Counted from the stretch's first letter, positions 8,725 through 17,763 are shown. The stretch is DNA of 64,000 nucleotides from Neorhizobium sp. JUb45 (GCF_004343585.1 NZ_SLYW01000001.1:806001-870000), one strand, 5' to 3'. The notes: generated from the sequence alone by a model not told the origin. A program made the numbers and translations.

Positions 8725-9998
8725 CCGGTCCCACCAACAAGAACATTGCCGACGAGGACTGGTTCAACAATCCGGCGCTGAAACGTGTGCTCGATCTTTT
8801 GAACGGTGATGGCGGCGAAACGCGCATCGTCGGTGGCGCGGTGCGCAACGCGCTGATGGGCTTAGCCATTCAGGATGTGGATCTGGCGACGACGCTGCTG
8901 CCGACTGATACGCAGGCGCGGGCGAAAGCTGCCGGCATCAAGTCGGTGCCGACCGGCATTGCCCATGGCACGGTGACGCTGGTGGTCGATGGCCAGCCAT
9001 TCGAGGTGACGACGCTGCGACGCGACGTTTCGACCGATGGCCGCCATGCCGAAGTCGCCTTCGGGACCGACTGGCAGGCCGATGCCGAGCGGCGCGATTT
9101 CACCATCAATGCGCTGTATGCCGATCGCGAGGGCAATGTCGTCGATCTGGTCAAAGGTTTGGCCGATATCGAGACGCGGACGATCCGTTTTATCGGCGAT
9201 GCCGCGACCCGCATTGCCGAGGATCATCTGCGCAGCCTGCGGTTCTTCCGGTTTTTTGCCTATTACGGTTCAGGCCGGCCGGATGCCGACGGTTTGCGTG
9301 CCGTTGCCCGCGCCAAGGACAAGCTCTCGACGCTTTCGGCCGAGCGCATCTGGGCCGAAACAAAAAAGCTGCTGACCGCCACCGATCCGTCGCGTGCGCT
9401 TTTGTGGATGCGCCAGACCGGCGTGCTTACCGAAATTTTGCCCGAAACGGAAAAATGGGGCATCGATTCCATTCATGGCGTTGTCGCCACCGAAGCTGCG
9501 CTCAATTGGAAACCGGATCCGCTGTTGCGGCTTGCGGCCATCGTACCGGTCGATGCGCCACGCCTTGCCGAAATGGCCAAGCGGTTGCGCATGGCCAATG
9601 CGGAAGCGGCTCGCCTGGAAAGCTGGGCAACGGCGCCGGCTCTGCCCGACGAGGTGACGGATGTCGGCTTTGACCGCATTCTTTATCGCTCGGGGCGTGA
9701 TGGTCTGATCATGCAACTGAAGCTGGCGCTGGCTTCGGCACGCGCCAATGCCGAAGGCTACCCGATCGCAATGCGTAAGGCGGCGCGTCTTTCCGTGCTG
9801 TTGAAGCGAGCGGAAAATTTCGAGAAGCCCATCTTCCCATTGAGCGGTGGCGATGTCATCGCGGCGGGCATGGAGCCGGGACCAAAGGTCGGGGCGCTGC
9901 TGGCGGAACTGGAAACGCTCTGGGTGGAGCGCAATTTTTCCCTCGACCGGGCAGCGCTGACTGCCCGGCTGGCCGATCTAGTGGGCAAGGCGGATTAG
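8721..9998 (+). CDS. cca: CCA tRNA nucleotidyltransferase
   Basis: 425 residues. The class II nucleotidyltransferase head is evident: IVGGAVRNALMG (about 36-47) and the catalytic metal pair Asp52/Asp54 in QDVDLAT, then the template region RRDFTINALY and EDHLRSLRFFRF. The protein adds or repairs the 3' CCA end of tRNAs from CTP and ATP without a nucleic acid template. A PcnB-like poly(A) polymerase is the main alternative in this superfamily, but the length and the lack of an Arg-rich tail favour the tRNA enzyme. It is the last gene of its operon and its TAG overlaps the TAA of the convergent DUF1059 gene. Confidence 0.9.
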   Translation: MTGPTNKNIADEDWFNNPALKRVLDLLNGDGGETRIVGGAVRNALMGLAIQDVDLATTLLPTDTQARAKAAGIKSVPTGIAHGTVTLVVDGQPFEVTTLRRDVSTDGRHAEVAFGTDWQADAERRDFTINALYADREGNVVDLVKGLADIETRTIRFIGDAATRIAEDHLRSLRFFRFFAYYGSGRPDADGLRAVARAKDKLSTLSAERIWAETKKLLTATDPSRALLWMRQTGVLTEILPETEKWGIDSIHGVVATEAALNWKPDPLLRLAAIVPVDAPRLAEMAKRLRMANAEAARLESWATAPALPDEVTDVGFDRILYRSGRDGLIMQLKLALASARANAEGYPIAMRKAARLSVLLKRAENFEKPIFPLSGGDVIAAGMEPGPKVGALLAELETLWVERNFSLDRAALTARLADLVGKAD

Positions 9999-10186
9999 GC
10001 CGCCTTGCTGCCCGCCTCATCACGAACACGGGCCTTGATATTGTCGACCATGTTTTCGCGGATGAATGTTTCGCCATGGGCGGAGCGCATGTGCTCGACG
10101 GCACGCCGCACCACCTCGGCATCCTCATCAGCCCGCGTATGCCACTCGCAACCGGGAACCAGCGTTCCGCATTCGAACAGTCTCAT
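9995..10186 (-). CDS. DUF1059 domain-containing small protein
   Basis: 63 residues, with AAGGAGG placed 7 nt before the ATG at 10184-10186, which decides the start. It opens with MRLFECGTLVPGC and continues EWHTRADEDAEVV and HMRSAHG, the pattern of DUF1059, a family of small proteins that resemble zinc-binding domains (two Cys near the N-terminus, His residues further on). The function is not known. The stop codon shares two bases with the stop of the convergent cca gene. Confidence 0.8.
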   Translation of the reverse strand: MRLFECGTLVPGCEWHTRADEDAEVVRRAVEHMRSAHGETFIRENMVDNIKARVRDEAGSKAA

Positions 10187-10320
10187 GATGTTTCCTCCTT
10201 GGATGGGGCAGGCGAGCGGTCTCGCGCGAGCCTGTCCATGAGGAAAACTAGCGTCGTGGCTGGAGGTTTCCATGCAAAAGCAAATTCAATTCAGGGCTGA
10301 TGTTGGTCGCTGAGGACATC

Positions 10321-10364
10321 TTGACGCTTTATCGTGATTTACGTACATAAATCTGTACAGATTT
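10321..10364 (+). promoter_or_regulatory. Promoter and YefM-type operator of the yefM-yoeB operon
   Basis: A -35 box TTGACG (10321-10326) is followed after 17 nt by a -10 box TACATA (10344-10349). Two palindromes overlap the -10 and the region after it: a perfect 16-bp one centred on TGTACA (10349-10364) and an imperfect 16-bp one centred on GTAC (10337-10352). Their centres are 12 bp apart. This is the geometry known for YefM-YoeB operators, in which the antitoxin and the toxin-antitoxin complex repress their own promoter. Confidence 0.8.
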
Positions 10365-10380
10365 TACAGCGGGTTTGAGC

Positions 10381-10635
10381 ATGGCAAGTGTGCGCTTCAC
10401 GGACTTCCGGCAGAATTTCGCCACGCATTTCGACACGGTTCTGGAATCGCGCGCACCGCTTCTGGTGACGCGTCAGGGCAAGGAATCCGTCGTCGTTCTT
10501 GCCGAAGGTGAATATGAGAGCCTGCAGGAAACGCTGCATCTGCTTTCCACGCCCGCCAATGCCGATCGCCTGCGCGACGGTCTCGAGCAGCTCCAAGGCG
10601 GACGGGTCGTCGAAAGAGACCCGACCGCAGAATGA
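10381..10635 (+). CDS. yefM: Type II antitoxin of the Phd/YefM family
   Basis: 84 residues from the ATG at 10381 (a TTG six bases earlier is possible; neither has a strong ribosome site). The sequence VRFTDFRQNFATHFDTV then APLLVTRQGKESVVVLAEGEYESLQETLHLLS is the Phd/YefM DNA-binding fold followed by the helix that leads to the toxin-binding tail. It should bind and neutralise the YoeB-like toxin coded by the next gene and repress the operon through the TGTACA palindromes at 10337-10364. The stop overlaps the toxin start by 4 nt. Conserved toxin-antitoxin modules like this are often mobile, but base composition here is not visibly different from the neighbours. Confidence 0.9.
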   Translation: MASVRFTDFRQNFATHFDTVLESRAPLLVTRQGKESVVVLAEGEYESLQETLHLLSTPANADRLRDGLEQLQGGRVVERDPTAE

Positions 10636-10904
10636 AGCTGGTCTGGACGCTCAATGCCTGGGATGATTACGAGTTCTGGCAGAAGAACGATCCAAAGATC
10701 GTTGAAAAGATCAACGAACTGATCAGGAGCGCCAAACGCACGCCGTTCGCTGGCCCGGGAAAACCCGAGCCGTTGAAAGGCGATCTCACCGGTTTTTGGT
10801 CCCGCCGCATCTCAGGCGAGCACCGGTTCGTTTATCGCATGGCCGGTAGCGGTGATGACCAGCGTCTGGAAATCCTGCAATGCAGTTTCCACTACCGGAA
10901 ATAA
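10632..10904 (+). CDS. yoeB: YoeB-type (Txe/YoeB) mRNA interferase toxin
   Basis: 90 residues. The sequence KLVWTLNAWDDYEFWQKND at the start, KPEPLKGDLTGFWSRRI in the middle and EHRFVYRM then QCSFHY at the end match the RelE-fold Txe/YoeB family. The catalytic Glu (in PEPLKG), the Arg residues and the terminal His-Tyr pair expected from E. coli YoeB are all present. The toxin would cut mRNA at the ribosomal A site when freed from YefM. It overlaps the antitoxin gene by 4 nt, so it is co-translated. It appears intact. Confidence 0.92.
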   Translation: MKLVWTLNAWDDYEFWQKNDPKIVEKINELIRSAKRTPFAGPGKPEPLKGDLTGFWSRRISGEHRFVYRMAGSGDDQRLEILQCSFHYRK

Positions 10905-10917
10905 TATCGTTTCGCCT

Positions 10918-11181
10918 CTACTCGGCCAGCGCCCAGGCATGAAAAACGGAACTGTGTTCCTTGGCGCCGGGTGGCTGAGCCACCGTCTGGTCATTGGCCG
11001 CCGGAAGGTGTGACGGTTTTCCGGCCAATTGGCGGCGCACCTGCGCGACGTAATAGGAATGCGGAAAATCCGGATCGCCCTTGGCCCTGAGATCGCGCGC
11101 CATACGGTCGATCAGTTCCTCGGTGGCGATGTTGCGTTCCGGCTTTTTATGCTGCTGCGGTATGCTCTGCGATGCGACCAT
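10918..11181 (-). CDS. Conserved hypothetical protein, 87 residues
   Basis: The ATG at 11179-11181 is preceded by CAGGGAGGATG, a plausible ribosome site 8-10 nt upstream, which supports a real gene. The protein is polar, with a predicted helical centre (ATEELIDRMARDLRAKGD) and HSYYVAQVRRQL; no signal peptide, helix long enough to cross a membrane, or known motif is seen. The C-terminal third is rich in Pro, Ala and Gln and is probably disordered. It lies between yoeB (convergent, 13 nt away) and hemF. The family is not recognised. Confidence 0.6.
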   Translation of the reverse strand: MVASQSIPQQHKKPERNIATEELIDRMARDLRAKGDPDFPHSYYVAQVRRQLAGKPSHLPAANDQTVAQPPGAKEHSSVFHAWALAE

Positions 11182-11284
11182 TGCGACATCCTCCCTGTGC
11201 TACCGGCCTTGACAGCCGTCAGAAAGCTAGCACCAAGAGATGTGATTTGGATATCGCTTTTGTTAACTGATCGCTAAATTATGA

Positions 11285-12199
11285 TCAGGGCCAGCGCACC
11301 ATTGGCGGCAGTGACGACAGGATCGCCTCGACATTGCCGCCGGTCTTCAGGCCAAACAGCGTGCCGCGGTCGTAAAGCAGGTTGAATTCGACGTAACGGC
11401 CACGGCGAACCAGCTGTTCGTCACGATCGGCCTGCGTGAATTCCGAGTTGAAATTGCCGCGCACGATCTGCGGGTAGACCTTTTCGAAGCAACGACCGAC
11501 ATCCTGCACGAAGGCAAAGTTGGCGTCCCAGCCCCCCTTGTCCGCCTGCGGCGTCAGCCAGTCGAAGAAGATGCCGCCGATGCCGCGCGCCTCGTTGCGG
11601 TGGGGCAGGAAAAAGTATTCGTCGCACCATTTCTTGTAGCGATCGTAATCGGCGACGCCAGCATGGGCATTGCAGGTGTTTTCGAACACCTTGTGAAAGG
11701 ACTGGCTGTCGGCGTCGTCCTGCGTGCGGCGACGGTCGAGCACCGGTGTCAGGTCGGCACCGCCGCCGAACCACTGGCTGGACGTCACCACCATGCGGGT
11801 GTTCATGTGCACGGCCGGCACATTGGGATTGACCGGGTGGGCAATCAGCGAAATGCCCGACGCCCAGAAACGCGGGTCTTCATCAGCACCCGGCATCTGC
11901 TTGCGAAAGTCTTCGGAAAACTCGCCATGGACGGTGGAGGTGTGGACGCCGACCTTTTCGAACACGCGGCCTTCCATCATCGACATGCGGCCGCCGCCAC
12001 CGGCGCCGCCGTCGCGCTGCCAGTCTTTTCCGACGAAACGGCCGGGCGTGCGATCGGACAGAGGACCGGAGACTTCGTCTTCCAGCGCCTCGAAGGTGGA
12101 ACAGATCGTGTCGCGCAGGCTCTCGAACCAGGCTTTGGCGGTTGCCTTCTTTTCCTCGATGCCCTCGGGCAGGCCCTTTGCGAGCTGCGGCCGTTCCAT
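11285..12199 (-). CDS. hemF: Oxygen-dependent coproporphyrinogen III oxidase
   Basis: 304 residues from the ATG at 12197-12199, which follows AAGGAACGAC. It catalyses the O2-dependent oxidative decarboxylation of coproporphyrinogen III to protoporphyrinogen IX in haem synthesis. The family landmarks are all present: [62 protein letters not shown], the HxxxD-type [11 protein letters not shown] region, [13 protein letters not shown], and the C-terminal [14 protein letters not shown]. Length is normal. It is divergent from the 85-residue gene at 12355, with a 155-nt shared promoter region. No FNR-type box was found in that spacer, in line with an aerobic enzyme. Confidence 0.96.
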   Translation of the reverse strand: MERPQLAKGLPEGIEEKKATAKAWFESLRDTICSTFEALEDEVSGPLSDRTPGRFVGKDWQRDGGAGGGGRMSMMEGRVFEKVGVHTSTVHGEFSEDFRKQMPGADEDPRFWASGISLIAHPVNPNVPAVHMNTRMVVTSSQWFGGGADLTPVLDRRRTQDDADSQSFHKVFENTCNAHAGVADYDRYKKWCDEYFFLPHRNEARGIGGIFFDWLTPQADKGGWDANFAFVQDVGRCFEKVYPQIVRGNFNSEFTQADRDEQLVRRGRYVEFNLLYDRGTLFGLKTGGNVEAILSSLPPMVRWP

Positions 12200-12354
12200 G
12201 TCGTTCCTTCCGGTGTCGTCCTGTTTGGCTTCCCGTTTTATGCTGCCACGTGAGGCGCGGTCCGGGAATGTCGTTGCGCAGCCTATAACGCTTTCAGAAT
12301 CGACTCGCAAAGCCTGCAACCGCGCATTATCTTGCTTTGTGAAAGGTAGCGCGC

Positions 12355-12612
12355 ATGACGATAACGAAAGTCCCGCCGCTCGACGGCCTGAAGCGCAGGA
12401 TGGATCGCCATCGCCTTGGAAAGGCGACCGCGACAAATGGCCATTTCGTGCGCGAGACTTTTTGCCTCTCGAGGCCGGAAGCGCGCGAAAAGGCCAAGGA
12501 ATGGTTCGATGCCTTTCCCAAGGCCGCTTACTGGACCGAAGTCGAAAGCTGGCGCCAGCTTGAAGGTGACCAGATCGAGTTCACCATGCGGCGTCTGCCG
12601 ACCGCCGACTGA
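12355..12612 (+). CDS. Conserved hypothetical protein, 85 residues
   Basis: Starts at an ATG with AAAGG about 9 nt upstream. It is basic in its first half ([14 protein letters not shown]) and ends in a helix-rich part with several Trp residues ([22 protein letters not shown]). No signal peptide or membrane segment is seen, and the family is not recognised. Codon use matches the neighbours. It is convergent with trmL (3-nt gap) and divergent from hemF. The compact fit between two conserved genes supports a real coding region. Confidence 0.65.
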   Translation: MTITKVPPLDGLKRRMDRHRLGKATATNGHFVRETFCLSRPEAREKAKEWFDAFPKAAYWTEVESWRQLEGDQIEFTMRRLPTAD

Positions 12613-12615
12613 CCT

Positions 12616-13074
12616 TCAGAAACCCGTCTGCCGCAAGGCCTCGCCGACGATCATCGCCGCCGACATGGCGACATTGATCGAACGCTGACCTTCGCGCATG
12701 GGGATCAGCACGCGGGCATCCGCCGCTTCATGGACAGTGTCCGGCACACCGGCGCTTTCACGGCCGAACAGAAGAATGTCACCCGGCTGGTAGGTGAAAT
12801 CGACATAGGGCAGGGCGGCTTTGGTGGAGCCGAGCACGAGACGGCGGTTTTCACTCTGCCGCCACGCGTCAAAAGCCTGCCAGTTGACGTGGCGCACCAG
12901 CGATACCGAACCGAGATAATCCATGCCGGCGCGTTTCAGGTTGCGGTCGGAAATGTCGAAACCGGCCGGCTCGATGATGTCGACGCCGAAGCCCAGGCAG
13001 GCGGCAAGCCGCAGGATCGTGCCGGTATTGCCGGGGATGTCTGGCTGGTAAAGGGCGATGCGCAGGTCTGTCAT
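12616..13074 (-). CDS. trmL: tRNA (cytidine(34)-2'-O)-methyltransferase
   Basis: 152 residues with AAGGAC 7 nt before the ATG. This is a small SPOUT-class enzyme that 2'-O-methylates the wobble base of certain leucine tRNAs using S-adenosylmethionine. The knot motifs are visible: the N-terminal YQPDIPGNTGTILRLA, IIEPAGFDISDRNLKRAGMD, then LLFGRESAGVP and the C-terminal IPMREGQRSINVAMSAAMI that binds the cofactor. The length is typical for TrmL, which lacks the extra RNA-binding domain of TrmH. An upstream in-frame extension exists but has no ribosome site. Confidence 0.93.
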   Translation of the reverse strand: MTDLRIALYQPDIPGNTGTILRLAACLGFGVDIIEPAGFDISDRNLKRAGMDYLGSVSLVRHVNWQAFDAWRQSENRRLVLGSTKAALPYVDFTYQPGDILLFGRESAGVPDTVHEAADARVLIPMREGQRSINVAMSAAMIVGEALRQTGF

Positions 13075-13476
13075 GGATGATGTCCTTAAGCGAAAACGGT
13101 GTTTTGGCTCAAGTCCTGTCTTCGGCGGGTGACCTGTACCATTCTCGCCATGCAGGTTTTTCGGTTCAAATGCAGGCAGATGGGAGTTTTTTGACCAACT
13201 CCTGTGCGTTTGCTCTTTCCAATTTTTCTGGTTGACGTTACAAAACGCTCCAACCGAAACGCCAGCCAAGGAGGCCTACATGGATATGACCGTGCGCACA
13301 CGCCTTCCGGCCCGAGTTCTTTCTGCTTGAGCGTTTCGCGGTTCCACTGAACTTTTTCCCATTCTGATCGTTGCGTGACCGTCACAAGGTCGCGATATCT
13401 CGTTTTCCGGCTGCCCGGCTTTCGCATGCGTCGATGATGTCTGTGAGTGAGCAGTCGCCGACTGACGGAGCTTTTT
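13075..13476. other. 402-nt spacer between trmL and ABC exporter 1
   Basis: Divergent spacer that must contain the promoters of trmL (minus) and of the ABC exporter gene (plus). It holds one short open frame with a strong ribosome site at 13280-13330 (listed separately). A TTGACG hexamer occurs at 13232-13237 but no convincing -10 follows at 17 nt. No other gene was recognised. Confidence 0.6.
13280..13330 (+). CDS. Possible 16-codon small ORF with a strong ribosome-binding site
   Basis: ATG at 13280 preceded by AAGGAGG with a 5-nt spacer, a near-perfect ribosome site, and followed by 16 codons ending in TGA. The peptide would be MDMTVRTRLPARVLSA. It lies 146 nt before the start of ABC exporter 1. 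It could be a leader peptide or an independent small protein; no family is known to me and only the ribosome site argues for it. Confidence 0.35.
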   Translation: MDMTVRTRLPARVLSA

Positions 13477-15327
13477 ATGTTTTCCTGGTTCGAACGGCGC
13501 ATCAATCCGTATCCGGATGCCGCCCCGACCCTGCCGCCGAAGGGGCTGTTTGCCTTCTGCTGGCATTATACCAAGCCGGTCTGGCCCTGGCTTGTGCTGA
13601 TGTCGATCCTGACGACGCTGATCGCGCTCGGCGAAGTGGCGCTTTATCGATTTCTCGGCGATATCGTCGACTGGCTGTCTACGGCCGATCGCGAGACCTT
13701 TCTTGCCCGCGAAGGCATGAAGCTGGTGATGATGGCGCTGGTCGTGCTGGTCGCGTTGCCTCTGGTGGCGACGCTCAACTCGCTGATCATGCACCAGATC
13801 ATGATGGGCAATTTTCCGATGGTGGCGCGCTGGCAGATGCACCGGTATCTGCTTCGGCACTCGATGACCTTTTTCGCCAACGAGTTTGCCGGCCGTGTCT
13901 CGACCAAGCTGATGCAGACATCGCTCGCCATCCGCGAAGTGGTGATGAAGATTCTCGACGTCTTCGTCTATGTCGCCGTCTATTTCATCTCGATGATCGT
14001 TGTCGTTGCGGCGGCGGATCTGCGATTGGCCGTTCCGCTGGTCGTGTGGATCATCGTCTATGGCCTGACGGTGTCTTATTACGTGCCGCGTCTGCGCAAG
14101 ATTTCGGCGGCGCAGGCGGATGCGCGTTCGATGATGACCGGCCGCGTGGTGGACAGCTACACCAATATCGCCACCGTAAAACTCTTCTCGCATACCGGTC
14201 GCGAAGAGAGTTATGCCCGCGATGCCATGCAGATGTTCCTGGGCACCGTGCACGACCAGATGCGCAAGGTGACGATGTTCCAGGTGCTGGTCTATTTCTA
14301 CAACTGCGCGGCGCTGTTTGCGGTCGCAGCTCTGTCTATCTGGTTCTGGCTGGACAGCGCCATTTCGATCGGTGCGATTGCCATCGCCATCGGTCTCGCC
14401 ATGCGTATCAACGGCATGTCGCAATGGATCATGTGGGAGGTCTCGGCCTTGTTCGAGAATATCGGCACGGTTTATGACGGCATGGAAATGATGACCAAGC
14501 CGCATGACGTGACCGACAAGCCGGCGGCGCCAAAACTGAAAGTGCCGGAAGGTGCTATCGCCTACGACAACATCCGCTTCCACTACGGCAAGAACAAGGG
14601 TGTGGTGGAAAACCTGACACTCAATGTCGCTGCCGGCGAGAAGGTCGGTCTGGTCGGGCGTTCCGGTGCCGGCAAGACGACGCTGATGAACCTGCTGCTG
14701 CGGTTCTACGATCTGGAAGGCGGGCGCATCACCATCGACGGTCAGGATATTTCGGCGATCTCGCAGGAGAGCCTGCGCGCCAAGATCGGCGTGGTGACGC
14801 AGGATACCTCGCTCCTGCATCGGTCGATCCGCGACAACATCGCTTACGGTCATCCCGGTGCGACGGACGAGCAGATCATCGAGGCGGCAAGGCGCGCATC
14901 GGCTTGGGATTTTGTCGAGACGCTGGCCGACATGCAGGGCCGGACCGGTCTCGATGCCCATGTCGGCGAGCGTGGCGTCAAATTGTCCGGCGGTCAGCGC
15001 CAGCGTATCGCGATCGCCCGCGTGTTCCTCAAGGATGCACCAATCCTTGTGCTGGACGAGGCGACGTCGGCGCTCGATTCCGAAGTCGAGGCGGCCATTC
15101 AGGAGAACCTGTTCTCGCTGATGGAAGGCAAGACGGTTATCGCCATCGCTCACCGCCTGTCGACGCTGACCGAGATGGACCGACTGGTCGTGCTCGACAA
15201 GGGCAAGATCATCGAGACCGGCACGCATCAGGAACTGTCCGCCAGCGGTGGTATCTATGCCGATCTGTGGCATCGTCAGTCCGGCGGTTTCCTGGGTGAT
15301 CACACAGAGGATGCGGCTGCGGAGTAG
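13477..15327 (+). CDS. ABC exporter, fused membrane and ATP-binding domains (exporter 1)
   Basis: 616 residues from the ATG at 13477, which has GGAG 6 nt upstream. An N-terminal six-helix ABC membrane domain (about 25-345) is followed by an ATPase domain with Walker A GRSGAGKTT (about 394), Q-loop VVTQDTSLLHRSI, signature LSGGQRQ (about 502), Walker B ILVLDEATSALDSE (about 523) and the H-loop AHRLST. It is a homodimer-type half transporter of the MsbA/lipid-and-drug exporter class; the substrate cannot be told. It is clearly paralogous to the exporter at 22333-24195, with the same end GTH.EL.A.GG.Y and RQSGGFLG. A terminator follows at 15357. Confidence 0.93.
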   Translation: MFSWFERRINPYPDAAPTLPPKGLFAFCWHYTKPVWPWLVLMSILTTLIALGEVALYRFLGDIVDWLSTADRETFLAREGMKLVMMALVVLVALPLVATLNSLIMHQIMMGNFPMVARWQMHRYLLRHSMTFFANEFAGRVSTKLMQTSLAIREVVMKILDVFVYVAVYFISMIVVVAAADLRLAVPLVVWIIVYGLTVSYYVPRLRKISAAQADARSMMTGRVVDSYTNIATVKLFSHTGREESYARDAMQMFLGTVHDQMRKVTMFQVLVYFYNCAALFAVAALSIWFWLDSAISIGAIAIAIGLAMRINGMSQWIMWEVSALFENIGTVYDGMEMMTKPHDVTDKPAAPKLKVPEGAIAYDNIRFHYGKNKGVVENLTLNVAAGEKVGLVGRSGAGKTTLMNLLLRFYDLEGGRITIDGQDISAISQESLRAKIGVVTQDTSLLHRSIRDNIAYGHPGATDEQIIEAARRASAWDFVETLADMQGRTGLDAHVGERGVKLSGGQRQRIAIARVFLKDAPILVLDEATSALDSEVEAAIQENLFSLMEGKTVIAIAHRLSTLTEMDRLVVLDKGKIIETGTHQELSASGGIYADLWHRQSGGFLGDHTEDAAAE

Positions 15328-15356
15328 GTTTCTGCCTGTCTCTCTACTTGAAAAAT

Positions 15357-15388
15357 AGCCCGTGACGCCTTGGTGTCGCGGGCTTTTT
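15357..15388 (+). terminator. Terminator after ABC exporter 1
   Basis: A 13-bp stem with two G-T wobbles (AGCCCGTGACGCC against GGTGTCGCGGGCT, loop TT) followed directly by a run of T residues, 29 nt after the stop codon. Confidence 0.85.
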
Positions 15389-15551
15389 GCTGGTCTCAGT
15401 CGGGATGACGGGCTTCTGCCGAGGATGGTTACGGCGCATTTGCGAAATGTGTTTTGCCGGCAAAAAGCTATGTGAAAAAGTAAGTCTTTCTTTATGGAAT
15501 GGTGAAAAAACGAGCGTGTATTCCATTTGTGTCTCACGCTGCGGTTTTCAC

Positions 15552-17465
15552 ATGTTCAGATCCATAAAGATCAAACTTCTCTTGCCTATCCTCTTCGGCA
15601 CGGTCGTCCTTGTCGCCATTCTTCAGGGCGGTCTTGCCATGCGTTCGGTCAATCAGATGGACACGCAGGCGGACAATCTCGGCCACCGCATGGAGCAATC
15701 CGTGGCCATGGCCAACATGGACCGGTTACTGGGCGAGGTTCGCCGCCTCGTGCTGATGGCGCTTTCGGGCAGCAATGCCGGCGAGCAGAAAAAGTGGCTG
15801 GGCCAGCTTCAGGAAAAGACCAAGGAGCGGGGCGCAGCCTTTGCCGCATTCGGCGAGAAGATCACCGACCCGGCGGCCAAGACGAAATTTGACGACCTGC
15901 AGAAGGTGGTCGGCGAATACGATGTGATGAGCGCGAAGTTCATCGAGCTGATCAGCACCTCCCGCGTCTATGAGGCCAAGACCCTGATCGCGCAGATGGT
16001 GCCCAAGGGTGGCGAGGCGGGCGCGATCCTGTCGCAGATGATCGATGAGAACAATGCTCTCGGTCTTACCGATCGGCAGGCGGCAAATGCTGCCGCGCAA
16101 TTCGCCTCGATGTCGACCATGATCGGTATCGTGTTCGCGGTCGTGGTGGCCGTCGTGGCTGCCGCGCTGAGCGTTTTCCGGATTGCCCGTCCGATCGACA
16201 ACATTACCAGGGCGATGAAGGTGCTGGCCGCCGGCAATACCGAAGCACAGATCCCGCATGCAGGCCGTCATGACGAGGTCGGCGAAATGGCGGCGGCCGT
16301 TGCCGTGTTCCGTGACAACGCCCTCGAACGCGAGCAGCTTGAGCGACAGGCGGAAGCCAATCGCTCGATGAGCGAGAATGAGCGGATTGCGCGCGAGGAA
16401 CAGAAGGCACGCGAAGCGGCCGATGTCGCTTTCGCCGTCGATGGTCTGGCGCATGGTTTGAAGAGCCTTTCCGATGGCGACATGACCTATCGCTTGGCCC
16501 AGCCGTTTGCCGGTCAGCTCGATCAGTTGCGCCTCAACTTCAACGAGTCCGTTTCAAGGCTGCAGGATGCCCTGCAGGCGGTCGGCGAAAATGCCCGCAT
16601 GATCGATGCCGGCGCCAACGAGATCCGTGCTGCGGCCGACAATCTTTCCAAGCGCACCGAACAGCAGGCTTCTTCCGTCGAGGAAACGGCCGCCGCGCTG
16701 GAACAGGTGACGACCGCTGTCAAGGATTCGGCTGTGCGTGCCGGTGAGGCGGGAAGCCTTGTCGATCATACCCGCACCGATGCGGAACGTTCCGGTGAGA
16801 TCGTCAAGCAGGCGGTCACGGCCATGGAGGCGATCGAAAAGTCGTCCAACGAGATCGGCAATATCATCGGCGTGATCGACGAGATCGCGTTCCAGACCAA
16901 TCTTCTGGCCCTCAATGCCGGCGTTGAAGCCGCGCGCGCCGGTGATGCCGGCAAGGGTTTTGCTGTCGTGGCACAGGAAGTCCGTGAACTGGCACAGCGT
17001 TCCGCCACGGCGGCGCGCGAAATCAAGGCGCTGATCTCCGCTTCCAGCGCGAAGGTTCGTGACGGTGTGAAGCTGGTCGATCAGACCGGTGAGGCGCTGG
17101 AAACGATTGTTGCCAATGTTCAGCGGATCAACGGCAATGTCGCCTCGATCGTGGTGTCGACCCGAGAACAGTCGACCGGCCTCACGGAGATCAATAGCTC
17201 GGTGAACCACATGGATCAGGGCACGCAGCAGAATGCTGCCATGGTGGAGCAGACGACAGCGGCAAGTCATCGTCTCGCTTCGCAGGCTGCGGCACTCAAC
17301 GCGTTGTTGGCGCAGTTCAGGCTGGATGAGGGCAGGGCGGATGTGCGCATGGCGCCCGCGGATGCACGTCCGGTCAATTCTCCGGCGCGCGCAATCGGTA
17401 ACCGCATCGCGGCTGCTTTTGGTGGAGGATCGGCGGCCGTCAAACAGGAATGGTCGGAATTCTGA
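15552..17465 (+). CDS. Methyl-accepting chemotaxis protein 1
   Basis: 637 residues from the ATG at 15552; the upstream ribosome site is weak. Order of parts: cytoplasmic N-terminus MFRSIKIK, membrane helix 9-30, periplasmic helical sensor 31-187 (four-helix-bundle type), membrane helix 188-209, HAMP 210-262, a second HAMP-like unit about 300-350 ([20 protein letters not shown]), then the signalling hairpin about 375-600 with the tip [20 protein letters not shown]. The protein ends in KQEWSEF, an xWxxF tail like the CheR/CheB docking pentapeptide. It senses an unknown ligand and controls CheA. It is the closest relative of receptor 3 (20015-21925); their cytoplasmic parts are nearly identical while the sensor parts differ. 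Confidence 0.95.
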   Translation: MFRSIKIKLLLPILFGTVVLVAILQGGLAMRSVNQMDTQADNLGHRMEQSVAMANMDRLLGEVRRLVLMALSGSNAGEQKKWLGQLQEKTKERGAAFAAFGEKITDPAAKTKFDDLQKVVGEYDVMSAKFIELISTSRVYEAKTLIAQMVPKGGEAGAILSQMIDENNALGLTDRQAANAAAQFASMSTMIGIVFAVVVAVVAAALSVFRIARPIDNITRAMKVLAAGNTEAQIPHAGRHDEVGEMAAAVAVFRDNALEREQLERQAEANRSMSENERIAREEQKAREAADVAFAVDGLAHGLKSLSDGDMTYRLAQPFAGQLDQLRLNFNESVSRLQDALQAVGENARMIDAGANEIRAAADNLSKRTEQQASSVEETAAALEQVTTAVKDSAVRAGEAGSLVDHTRTDAERSGEIVKQAVTAMEAIEKSSNEIGNIIGVIDEIAFQTNLLALNAGVEAARAGDAGKGFAVVAQEVRELAQRSATAAREIKALISASSAKVRDGVKLVDQTGEALETIVANVQRINGNVASIVVSTREQSTGLTEINSSVNHMDQGTQQNAAMVEQTTAASHRLASQAAALNALLAQFRLDEGRADVRMAPADARPVNSPARAIGNRIAAAFGGGSAAVKQEWSEF

Positions 17466-17489
17466 ACACCTGCTCAAATGTGAGAATGG

Positions 17490-17514
17490 AACGGCGGCTT
17501 CGGTCGCCGTTTTT
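17490..17514 (+). terminator. Terminator after chemoreceptor 1
   Basis: A 7-bp stem (AACGGCG and CGCCGTT, 8-nt loop) followed by TTT, 25 nt after the stop codon. The remaining spacer to receptor 2 is AT-rich and without a recognised gene. Confidence 0.75.
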
Positions 17515-17763
17515 CGTTGTCGGACCTGGAAAATCGCTGGTTTTATACATGTGATCGATTGTCAATATTTTACTACCTTGGATTTTATTGAAATTGCCTG
17601 CAATTTCTCGTGTGCAGTATTATCCATTCATTAAGCCTTATATTCGAACATCCTCATATCAACGCATGGTTCTGTTTCGTTGATTTTTGCAATCGCATGC
17701 CAGAGGGCGTCGAGACGTTTCCCCCCAACGTATCGGCGCCCTTGGCGTTTCCAGGGGATGATC

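Noticed and set aside
13276-15537. Long minus-strand open frame (753 codons) opposite ABC exporter 1
   Set aside because: It is antisense to a clear exporter, rich in His, Arg, Asp and Gln as expected for the shadow of a high-GC gene, and shows no domain or ribosome site.
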